A stretch of 64,000 bases of DNA. Origin: Dillenia suffruticosa (taxonomy: Eukaryota > Streptophyta > Magnoliopsida > Dilleniales > Dilleniaceae). The notes beneath the pieces were generated by a model. The model had not been told where the DNA came from. It did no database searches and was given only the letters and a program-made list of their open reading frames with translations. The position numbers were made by a program, and so were the translations under genes. The DNA is taken from contig JAVTVX010000012.1 of assembly GCA_033439265.1 (NCBI GenBank), forward strand, positions 13,055,501-13,119,500, in the 5' to 3' direction. Numbering within the stretch: the first letter of the stretch is position 1; each line of letters begins with the position of its first letter. Below, in pieces: positions 12,336 to 22,619 of this stretch.

Positions 12336-12779
12336 GGTAACTCTGTGTAATTGTCACATGGTAACTTCGTAATAATTTCGTGATAATTGTAGGTAAGTCA
12401 TGTAATTTTACTAAATCTAACATTATTTTTCTATATATTTCTACTATTATATTTTATCATTTTTTATTTCCATTAATTCTATTTCATTTAATTTTATTAT
12501 GTTTTTTCCTAATTTTTGTATTTCGAATGAGTATGGAATTCAAATTATAATATATTAATAATTTAAAAAATCTATATATTTAATCACAAATATTTACCAT
12601 TCAAAATATTTAAAATTAATAAATCATAATTCGTTCATAACTTTCAATTTAAATATCATTCATTGGTTTGAATATATTAAAATCGTAATAAAAAAATCAA
12701 TGAAAATACAAAACGAAAAAAAAAAAATGACCCCCATGTGAAGAAAAAAATAGAGGTGAGAGTTAGATAAGGCAAAAAA

Positions 12780-12880
12780 AAAGTGAGAGTGAAATAGGGG
12801 AAAAAAAGTGAGATTAAGATAGATAAGAAGAAAGGAAAAAAAAAGTGAGATTGAGATAGATAGGAAGAAAGGAAAAAAGT
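12780..12880. repeat. 37-bp purine-rich minisatellite
   Basis: GTGAGATT(A/G)AGATAGATA followed by GAAGAAAGG and an A-run starts at 12808 and again at 12845; a poorer copy precedes at about 12783. Confidence 0.65.
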
Positions 12881-12917
12881 GACCCCGAGTCTGGGGTTCG
12901 AATCCCGGTACCTGCAA
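12880..12917 (+). ncRNA. tRNA 3'-half-like fragment (B-box)
   Basis: TGGGGTTCGAATCCCGG (about 12892-12908) is a perfect T-arm: GGG/CCC stem with a TTCGAAT loop, containing a consensus Pol III B-box GGTTCGAATCC. GACCCCGAGTC before and GTACC after resemble variable-arm and acceptor sequence. No D or anticodon arm is seen, so it is a fragment, perhaps of a SINE or captured tRNA. Confidence 0.4.
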
Positions 12918-12944
12918 AGCAACATTTCATTTTTTGCATAAAAA

Positions 12945-13285
12945 AAGAAGAAGCGCGTGCAGGCGCCTGCTTGTGCACTTGCCTGGACAGGTGCCCATGT
13001 GGGCGCTTGCATGCGCTCGTGAGCATGTAGCCCGCACGGGCATGGGCATGGGCATGCCAAAAAGAAGAAGCTTGCATGGGCTCCTACTTGAGCACTTGCC
13101 TGCGTGGGCATCCGCGCGGGCGCTTGCATGCACGCACAAGCATGCTGCACGCACAAGCATGCTGCACGCACAAGCATGCTGCACGCGTGGGCGCACGGTG
13201 CTATTGCACAAGCAAGCGCTCGCATCGCCGCTCGGTGTTGCCAACGCAGGCGCCTGTGCAGGCAAGCATGGTGCTACTGCCCATG
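12945..13285. repeat. GC-rich island 2 inside CACTA element
   Basis: About 340 bp rich in GGGCGCTTGCATGC, AGGCGCCTG and CATGGGCATGGGCATG. It holds a 17-bp triplicate and sits in AT-rich DNA right after the tRNA-like fragment. Confidence 0.6.
13131..13181. repeat. 17-bp tandem repeat, three perfect copies
   Basis: CACGCACAAGCATGCTG is repeated at 13131, 13148 and 13165 without change. Confidence 0.95.
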
Positions 13286-16055
13286 GAATAATATTTAAAT
13301 TGTTTAAATTACTATTAATTTTATTTAAATTAATAATGATAGAAATTATATATAGTTAGGAGAAAATGAACTTCTATTAGGTTATAATTATATTGAGATT
13401 AATAGCATTAACAGCCGGCACAACCCAATAATTTAAAATTATTAATATTGACACCGCTTGAAATATTATTTCACATCTAAAATAATTAATTAAGTTATAT
13501 AATATAATAATATAATATTAAAAATAATTATATGATTATTGTACAAATATTATATTATGAAAAAGTACATTATATAGCTTGATGATTTGACCTAAATTGG
13601 TAAATCTATAATATAATTATTATGTTATTTGTCTCTTAAAATATTTCCAATTTTTTTACAAAATTTTTATACTTAAGACATATCTTAACCGCTGTAATAA
13701 TCTCTCTATATTTTCATAAGCAAATTTTGAAAATAAGTTTTCAAAAATATTTTCATTTATCGAGCCAACTTTTTGAAAATTTTGTATTTTAATATTAAAT
13801 CTCAAATTAAAATAAAATAATGCTTATTTTATAAAACCTGTGTAATATCTTGGATGATTGAGCTTGTTCGACTAAACTTGTTTTTTCTTGGAATAGTTGT
13901 GATTTTTCATACTATGCTCATCCGTCGTCGTTCATCTAAATCTTTCAAATACTTAGCGTGATTAACTTTTGATAAAACTTTGCAAAGTGTAAGTGAGATA
14001 TTTAAATGGGTTAAGGGAGAAGAGTTTTCAATGGAAGGATGAAGAAACTTTGATGGTGGAGTTTTTGCCCGCATATGATTTATAATATATCATTTTCACA
14101 AATAAATTTTTAAAACCCCACCTTCATGCTTTTTCTGCCACCTTTTTTTTCATTACCTCATTTCTTAATTCCTCACAATTTTTATGCTTTTAATTAATAC
14201 CGCCATATGTCTTCATACGCCTCTTGAAAAAATCACTTATAATTTTTACTACTTATTAACAAACTACTTACTAACTAGTTACTATATTTCATAATTTTTT
14301 GACCCGTTTTTTACCTTCTCTTTTTTTCTTAGTCACCATATTATTATAATCATTGCCTCCATGTTTGTTATGCTTTCTCATGCAATGTAATTTTTAGAAC
14401 TTGTTAATTTTTTCATATCTATATTGTTATAATTTCTTATAAATAGTAGAGTATTTGCTGTTTGTCTTACCAAGTTAACCTAATTAAGCAAATGATTAAA
14501 TCTAATTTTCAATTAAATTTCCATATCAAAACGTTTCCAATTATACCATTACCATTTGTTAGTATGCATTATACCCATATGTTACATGATAACTAAACCA
14601 GGTAGTGAAGTTTTTACTATGATTTACAATGAAGTTTCAGTGTTTAACTTCTTCCCATGATTTGTTTTTCGAACATGTTGCTTTCACTTCATATGAAATA
14701 GTACATATAATATATAGGATATTAGAATTTAATAGACTTTAATATTAAAAAATATCTATATGACTGTTTATATTTACACTCGTAATTGAGTAACTATTGA
14801 ATAGTATGTATATATGGTGTTGCTGTAATGATTTGTCATCGAGGTGATCTTTTAAGAATAATATTTGAAAGAATAATATCAAGTTGTGTAATAATAAATC
14901 TAAAGTTGTACTATCCACTAACAACTAACAACATCATGTCTATTAGTTGTACTACCCACTAACAACATCATTCTTATCCACTAACAAGTGATATGATATT
15001 ATAGAAATAGTACAAGAGGTCATTGCTTAGGAACAAACAATGCTCAATTGCTCAATTACCATTTTTGACACTTAGGTGCCAAGACAAAATTAATGTTGCT
15101 AGGGGGAGAAGATAAAATTTATGTCGCACTAGTAACATTATTCTTGGATAGATATAGGACAACTCAAGGCCAGATTTAATCTAATTCAATGATTAAAGTA
15201 ACCAGTCTTAGAAAAACACACTTGTTGTCATGTCATATGATTAGGTAATACCTCTTGGTACATCCCGCTAATCCTGCTAATGTGAAGTAGCTTAACAAAG
15301 TTTGACAATAAAGTAATCAAAACTTTTCAACCCAATTTTGTCAAAGGCAGCACATCATCTTATAATCACACAATGAATTTTATTTTTCAATGGTAATGGT
15401 AAGGTGGTTTGATTAAGTTTGTCAAAACTAGCACATATTCTTCTAATCATCTTGTAATGAGACAATGAATTTTATATCAATTTTATGGTAAGGTTGTTTG
15501 ATTTCCCTAACATAAACATAAGTAGGTTCAATTTAATTTACTGATTGTTTTAGTTTGTTTTTGTTTAAATAGAAGCAAGCAAAGAGAGTAAAAAAGAAAC
15601 AAAAAAAGAAAAATAGATATGTAACAAGTAACCAACATGATCATGATGATTATGATTGGCGCGAAAACTAAATTTTTCGTGATTGAAACAAAAAATAAAT
15701 AAAAATTTTTTGCGGTTGATTGATACCAAAATGATAAAATATTTTTGGAACTTTGACAAAATTTGCAATCAGTTTTTGTGAGAGTTGTTTGATTGATATA
15801 TGAAATAAAATGATAAAATGTTTTGGAACTTGATTAAATTTGATAAAATTTGGCATCTGTTTTTGTTTGTGGTATGGTAGGGTGTGTTTTTAGAATTCAT
15901 ATAAATTATATATAATATTATTTTGATAATTAAATTTTTTGATATTATATGTATTATATAAATTAGTAATTTAATATCATTATAATTTTTAAATAATAAC
16001 ATTGATAATTTAAAATAATAATATATAAATTACTAATTTAATAATACTAATAATT
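13286..16055. other. AT-rich interior of CACTA element
   Basis: No coding domain or tandem array recognised. A motif-free frame on the minus strand (15565-16002) is compositional. Confidence 0.3.
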
Positions 16056-16445
16056 TAGATAGCAGTGCAGTGCTACGTGGTGGCATGTCCGGCTGCCTGC
16101 GCGGGCATGGCCGGGCACTCGCGTGAGCTCTTCCATGTGCGCATGCCCCGTGCGGGCACTTCCATGCATGCATGCCCCATGAGGTGGCATGCGCGGACGC
16201 CTGCATTGGCATGGGAAGGTGCCCACACGGGCGCTTGCATGCGCGCATGCCTCGAGTGGTAGCATGCGCAGGCGCCCGCATTGGCATACCCATGTGGGTG
16301 CTTGCATGCGCCATTGCCCTATGTTGGCATATGCCACCATGCCATGCAAGTGCCCATGCGCAAGCATTCCCCGCATGCACAGGCTATCGTGCATGCCATG
16401 CGGGAGCCCATGTAGGCACCCGTCATGGGGCGCATCCCTCCCTTT
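16056..16445. repeat. GC-rich island 3 inside CACTA element
   Basis: About 390 bp with CGGGCGCTTGCATGCGC, GGGTGCTTGCATGCGCC, GCAGGCGCCCG and many GCATGC palindromes, with abrupt A/T-rich borders. It shares its words with island 2 in the same orientation. Confidence 0.6.
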
Positions 16446-17629
16446 CAATCAATAATGCTATAATTAATATATAAAAAATTTTAAATATGAATTATGTAGA
16501 AAAATGGTATACTTAATATTATTAATTTAAATAATATAATAATATGAAATTAAAGGTTTCTAATGTAATTCAGTAATAATATTGTAACATAATATAGTAA
16601 TAATATTGTAACAATGTTATAGTAATAGTTGGTAATAGAAACAAAAACACAAATGAAAACACAAAATCTTTGAAGATGTAATAATAAAAAGAGCAATAAA
16701 CTAAGATGAAATTAAACTCTAAGGTGGTAAAAACTTGATAATCTAAGGGCGGTAAAAATGTTTTAAAAAAGTGAAAAAAATTGACGGGCTTTTGAAAATT
16801 TTGAAAATTTATTTGGGCGGTGAAATAAACCAAATATTCTATAAATCATTTCCCCACGAACCCTCTTTCCCTCCAAAAGCTCTCCTCCCCTCAAAACCTT
16901 TCTTTGCTGCTCAAAGCTCTTAAAACTTGTGAATCAACCAAAATCTTCGTGAAGCAAGTAATCACATATTTTTTAAAATAAAAGTTGGATTATACTGTAT
17001 TTTGAAACATTTTAAATTTTTACGGCTTGTGCTCATTATGGAATGAACTAAATAAAGGATGAGTATTTTTATTGACCATGAAAAATCACAACCATGCCAA
17101 GAGCAACTTGACTTTGAAGAAACCCAATTATCCGGTTTAAATACAGATTCAAGTTCGAATGTTATTTCTCTATTTTCATACAATATTACTAATTTTAATT
17201 TCACTTTTGTTTTTGAATAATAATCCAAATTATTTGTATTCTTAACTCCCAACTAACAATCATTATCACTACCTAATTGCATCCAAAAGGTAATATTTTT
17301 ATTTATAATCATTTCTATTTTTATGAATACATTAACATTCTCCATCCAAAAAAGATAATATTTTTTTATAACCATTTTTATGAATAGATTGACATGAAGG
17401 TTGAGGCTGCGACCGTGCTGGTAATATTTTTTATAATTGAAGTGAAGCATTTTTGGTATTAAGATCTTAGAAGATATGAAGAAGAGAAGAGAAGATATAC
17501 AGTTGTTTGATATGTAATATTTTTTTTCTTATCCTATTAATGTATCAATCATTCTCAATAATACAAGAATTATGTTATATTATTTTAGTAATTTCTTTAT
17601 TTTATAGTTTATAACATTTCTTAACATGT

Positions 17630-18130
17630 GGTAACCGTACAGTAACATTTCTGTTGTGTGATAACTAATGAAATAGTAACATTTCCTAACTAATAACAAC
17701 AGTAGTAACCGATGATAAAAGTTTATAATATTTCCTAACATATAAATATATGTGCTAACTGACCATAAATGGTAGTGTTTTAGTAATTGGACATAAATGG
17801 TATAGTTGTACTGTCATAACCGACAGTAACATTTCTTAACACTTGTACCAACTAACGATAGAAGGAAACACTTGTAGTAACCGAAGGTAACACTTGTGGT
17901 AACCGATGATAAATGCTATAACATTTCCTAACATATAAACATATGTAGTAACCGACTCTAAATGGCAGATATATTTCTTAACAGTTGTGTAGTAACCAAC
18001 GATAAAAGATAACACTTGTGGTAACCAAGTGGTAACCAGTGATAAAATATCGTAATTTTTATCCACACTTTTAAAGTTATGATAAAAGAACATAATTTTA
18101 TCAACACTTTCTAACCGTTACTATAAATAT
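17630..18130 (+). repeat. Right subterminal repeats of CACTA element
   Basis: Ten or more copies of TAGTAACCGA(C/T)-like words, many followed by GATAAA and TTTCTTAACA, before the 18289 terminus. Confidence 0.55.
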
Positions 18131-18289
18131 ATGAATGCTCCAATAGTGATTAAGATTGTCAGTATAAACTTATCCGGACTGGTATATAGCCAACTAAAAT
18201 CCTATCCGTTAGAGAAGAATCTGCCAACGATTTTAGTTGATTTACTAGACGATTTTCGTCTGTCTCAATAAGTCATTTATTTTGTAGTG

Positions 18290-18877
18290 AGAGCAGCCAT
18301 TGATAAAATTATTTCAGTAGAAATTCTAGATAAAGAATTGATCCATAGTATTAGGGTATGGTTATGAACTTAATCATGCACATTGCATGTGGCAATGCCA
18401 AGTAGAACTCTCAATACATGCAAGATGGAAGATGCATAAAGCATTACCTAAAGTGGTATATAGATGTTTCTCAAATTTACAAAGATTTAAAAATTCTAAA
18501 CATATGGATTTCACAATTATATATGAGGATGAGTACCCACTTCATAAAAGGAGAAATATTAGAAGAACAATTAAAAAAATGGAGTGAAGTTAGATATTAG
18601 ATTTGTGGTTCCTCAAAATAGATATCTTTTTTTTTGTTTTCACCACCAGATTCCGAACTTTGCTTGACTAATCTGGTTCGAGTATTGTGGGCTCTATTTT
18701 AGGGGTTAGCTCTCCCAACTTCTTTTTTGCCATTTCCATGGCTTGAACTCGAAACCTTTGATTAAGGGGGTAAAGTGTCCGACCACTCATTCTAAAGGAG
18801 TTTAGTCCTCAAAATAGATATTTGTTGTTAAAATATGGAGCTCATATCTATGTGAAATGGTGCAATCAATTAAGGTC
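18290..18877 (+). pseudogene. Helitron Rep fragment, piece 2 (split by a SINE)
   Basis: AAIDKIISVEILD starts at about 18296. MQDGRCIKHYLK (18418) matches the Cys-containing CM.DGxCxKxYPK stretch of Helitron Rep, and EDEYPLHKRRN (about 18527) matches the DGYPxYRRRN stretch in another frame. Across the SINE, LDIRFVVPQN joins RYLLLKYGAHIYVKWCNQLR, the strongly conserved Rep C-terminal segment. Coding identity on both sides proves continuity. It breaks at 18877, where element A begins, and resumes at 42223. Confidence 0.75.
18626..18805 (-). mobile_element. tRNA-derived SINE with 16-bp target duplication
   Basis: TCCTCAAAATAGATAT stands at both 18610-18625 and 18806-18821. Between them on the minus strand is a 180-bp unit with an A-box-like GAGTGGTCGG (about 18776-18792), a B-box-like GAGTTCAAGCC (18740-18750), a unique body and an A-rich tail (the T-run at 18627-18635). 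Removing one duplicate and the insert restores the Helitron reading frame. It would be transcribed by RNA polymerase III and mobilised by a LINE. Confidence 0.85.
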
Positions 18878-20711
18878 TGTTGAGAAGGATAAGTTTTGAT
18901 AATGATAAATTGGAGTAAAATAGTTTTAAGTAAATCAGAAAACAAAAGTTTACAAATCTTGTCGACCTGTTCTTAATACATGTTGACCTGCCCATATAAG
19001 TCCATAAATTTTCAGAGTCATGTTGACCAATTTTAGCAACACATAGAATATGAGGGCCTGTTAGTGACCTTATCAACTTGAATAAAACAAGCATAACAAA
19101 TTGTCTAGGTAAGATTATGATGACAACCCCCAAAGCATATCGACTTAATTTGAACATTCACATATCTTATCAATCTAAGTTAAACCTTGTCAATGTGTTT
19201 TACATATTGACTTGAATTAGATTACACATCGACCTGTTGAGCTCAAAGGCACAAATTTAATATAACATGTCAACCAATTTCAGTAGTGTAACGACATACC
19301 ATTTATACACATCAACAAGCATCAGACAAAACTCTAAGGAGGTCGACATGCTCGATAATTTGTTGATCTGATTCCTTTTTCCTTTAAAAAGTACACAATG
19401 ACCTGCGTGTTAACTATATCAACATATTGAACACTCAGAGGACAAGTTCACCAATTTTATATATATACAAAACTATGTCGATGTTGATTTAAAATATGTC
19501 AACGTGGATTTAAAACATGTCAACTTGATGTAATTGTCCGTTAGAAATCACACGTCAACCTACATTTTAACCTTGTCTGACATACTTAATACATCGACCA
19601 ATTTTAGAGGTCAAGTCCACCAATTTTATGTTAACACAAGATTATGTTGATATGGACATATAACATGTCAATCGAGGCATGTCAATTCCTAAGTAAGGCA
19701 TATCCATTCCTAATTAGAACTATGTCGACACATTAGAACACGTCGATCAATTTAAACCTATGTGTCCACCTATTTAATTTGAAACATTACCTTGTCACCC
19801 AAGTACTCTAATGTCAACCTGATCAGTCAATAACTGAATACTTAATTTTTGAATTCAAGTCGATGTGTCGTTTAAAATTATTGATCCGAAATTGTCAGAA
19901 ACTAAATTTTCAAAACATATTTGAACACAATGGTCGTCTCTTTTTCTATATATCTAAATATTTTCATTTCTATCAAAACCTAACATTTAAATGTAGTAAG
20001 AACATCTTTCGATTGGTTAAAACAAACTGGCACCAGTGAGAAAATGAAACTTCAGCACAAAAAATGGGTAGTATTGTTGAGCATTGATTGACGAAAATTA
20101 ATGAGCAACATTCGGTTTCAATAATCCTATAAATGATCTCTTCAGTATGATAATAAATACCAAAGATGAGATATGAAGAAAGCATAATGCTCTATTAACT
20201 TTCTAAACAACCACCGTCTCATAACATTCATTACTCTGTTTCAACAAGCATACACTCTATTCTTTGTTTGATCTTCATTTAATTTTCTTTTTGAGTGTAA
20301 TTAGTTGTAAAATCAAGTATATCAAATATGAGGAATAAAGTCTCTCATCTTTGACATTTCTCCTCTCACCTGTACTAAGATTTAAAAAGACAAAGGAGTT
20401 GTCACTACTTTGGGTCTAGAGAGAGAACTAATCTGTGTAGGGTTTAGAAAGTAGTGTTTGCGAAGAAATATTGTAAAGGTCAAACTTAAACCTGCAATCA
20501 AGTTTGTTTTATTAATTTGATAGTGAAAAATCCAGAGGGAGCCTAAGAGTGGACGCACACTTGGTTTGGTGGAACCACTATCAAAAGTTTTGTGTGCTCT
20601 TTACTTTTCACTTAAGTCACTAAATACCTCCGTAATAATTTTTGAATACCTATAAATCAATTTTTTTTAAATATCTATATTCAATTATTCACCCTCTCTA
20701 GTGAAATATCA
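18878..20711 (+). repeat. 5' LTR of element A
   Basis: Begins TGTTGAGAAGGATAAG, ends AATATCA, 1834 bp. Over a dozen dispersed copies of an (A/C)(A/C)TGTCGACC(T/A) word or decayed versions run along it. The last 600 bp match two successive blocks of the 3' LTR. Confidence 0.85.
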
Positions 20712-20728
20712 ATCGGTATCAGAGCAGG
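20712..20728 (+). promoter_or_regulatory. Primer binding site of element A
   Basis: TCGGTATCAGAGCAGG right after the LTR matches the initiator Met-tRNA 3' complement (TGGTATCAGAGC) with one change, and starts minus-strand DNA synthesis. Confidence 0.8.
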
Positions 20729-20771
20729 TGTGTTGATAAAAAGCCTAATAGCTTCAACACCAAATATCCTA

Positions 20772-22600
20772 ATGGCCATAAATGGAGATAATGTACAGGT
20801 TGAAGCATGCTCAACAAATCATGCATCCTTCTTTAACGGAAGCAACTTCAGCTATTGGAAGCAAAAAAATATGCAATTTTATCATTGCACAAGATCTTAG
20901 TACTTGGAAAATAATCGAAAAAGGTATTGAATTTCCCATAAAAGAGGTTGATGGTGTACATGTGCCGGTCAAGTTAAAGAATATAGGAATTGAACAGAAG
21001 AAGACCTACCATGCAAACTGCAAGGCCATAAATTTCCTTCATCTTGCCCTAAGCGTCAACAAATATAATCGAGTTTCCTCATGTATCATAGCTAAAGAAA
21101 TCTAGGAAAGACTCGAAACCACCTACGAAGACACTGATCAAGTTCGCAAAAGAAAAATCAGATTGCTAAAAGAAGAATACGAAGTCTTAAAAAAAAAAAG
21201 AACGAGAATCTATCAGTGAAATGATAACAAGATTCAACAAGGTGACAAATGAATTGAGGTTGCTTATAAAGAGATTCCCTCAAGAAGATATAATAGACAA
21301 GATTCTAAGAAGTCTGTCAAAATATTAAGAACCTAAAATCAGTACGATAGAGGAATCTAAAATATTGAAACCTTGACCATGGATGAACTTGTGGGCTCAC
21401 TGATTACCTATGAAATGAAGTTGAATGTGAATGAGCTAGGGAAAGAAGAAAAAGGCAAAGGAGTAGCTCTCAAGACTGATAGTAATGAGAGCATATCAAA
21501 CTCTGAATAGAAAGATGACGAAGAAGATGAAGCGTTGCTGGTGAGAAGATTCAAGAGGTTTATGATGTGAGGAAAGAACAAGAGCAAATCATACTTCAAA
21601 AGACCAGAAAAGAAAGAGGAAATCATATGATTTGAGTGCAAAAAATTGAGTCACATAAAAGCTAATTGTTCTCAACTGAAAAAAAATGACAAGAAAAGTA
21701 AGAAGGAAAGAAAGGAGAAGAAAAAGAAGAAAGCTCTTGCTGCCTGGAGTGATGAAGACTTTAGCTCGAGTGAAGAAAAACTAATAGAATGACAAGTTAA
21801 ATTGTGTTGCATAGCTAGTGAAGAATTCTCTAACAATGAGATAAACTCTACTTCCTACTTTTCTTGTTCTAATTATGACGAAAGTAAATTCACTACTACT
21901 AAATTACATGAAGTATTACTAGAATCACTTAAGGAATCAAAAAGGTTAAAAGTGAAAAATAATTTATTAAAGAAAGATATGATTGAAACTGATAAAGAAT
22001 TAGAAAAATCAAAAATAGAAACTAATGAATTAAGAGAGAAAAATATTAAAGTAAAATTGAGAATAGTTGAACTCGAAAAGGAGTTAAAGAATTAAAAGAC
22101 CAAATATCTGGATTAGCAAAATAAAATAGATGATGTCAATTAAACGAAAGAAAACATAGCACCAAGAAAAGAGTTAATTGAACAAAAGGAGAAAAACATT
22201 AGGCAAAACACCATTCTAATGAAACTCATATAAGGGTAAGAAAAACTAGATGTCATCTTAGGAACATAGAGGACAGTATTTGATAAGACTAGATTAGGAT
22301 ATAATCCTACTTAAACCTAGAAAAAGCTATATAAGTTCTTCACATGGTTTTGAAACTGTTAAATTACAGAGATGTCACACATGCATAAAACTGGGTCACA
22401 AGTCAGACAACTGTAAATTAAGAAATAAATCTTCTATCACTGCAAAGAACACGAGTAAATAATCACAAGTATACCCATTGCCAAAATTTAAACACTCAGT
22501 TGATGTTTACTTGTCCAAGAACTCATCAACAATGTACTTAAAATGGATACCTAAGAGTCAAATTAAAGCTAACTCGGTCGAACCCAAGAAAACATGAGTA
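20772..22600 (+). pseudogene. Decayed gag of element A
   Basis: The start ATG at 20772 opens MAINGDNVQ, followed by FFNGSNFSYWK, the usual Copia/Sirevirus gag N-terminus. After a frameshift come the capsid-like region LSTWKIIEKG and KTYHANCKAINFLHLALS (20900-21100), the retrotransposon-gag segment ending FPQEDIIDKILRSL, a zinc knuckle remnant FECKKLSHIKANC (about 21630) and a long Lys/Glu-rich coiled coil (21870-22100), as in Sirevirus gag. At least a dozen stops and several frameshifts are present. Function would be the particle coat and RNA packaging. Confidence 0.7.
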
Positions 22601-22619
22601 TCAAAGGCAAAAGTGTGAT

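Larger units (their letters stand above)
10510..18289. mobile_element. Non-autonomous CACTA element inserted in the Helitron gene
   Basis: Left end CACTACAAAAT at 10510, right end TTTTGTAGTG finishing at 18289. The interruption of Helitron coding sequence on both sides supports these as the borders. The 3-bp flanks are AAG and AGA, not a clean duplication. The last 1 kb (17230-18289) matches the 3' end of the transposase-carrying element at 1500-2449, including the remnant of its last exon, but the rest of the gene is missing. The interior is AT-rich with a 160-bp tandem array, a 37-bp minisatellite, and three GC-rich islands. It would need transposase in trans. Confidence 0.65.

Noticed and set aside
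12067..13359. Overlapping Cys/His/Ala-rich open frames on both strands in GC islands
   Set aside because: Open in several frames at once because of GCATGC-rich composition; no domain, no codon pattern, differing between islands.
16033..16474. Similar His/Ala/Arg-rich open frames in island 3
   Set aside because: Compositional, open on both strands, repeat-derived.
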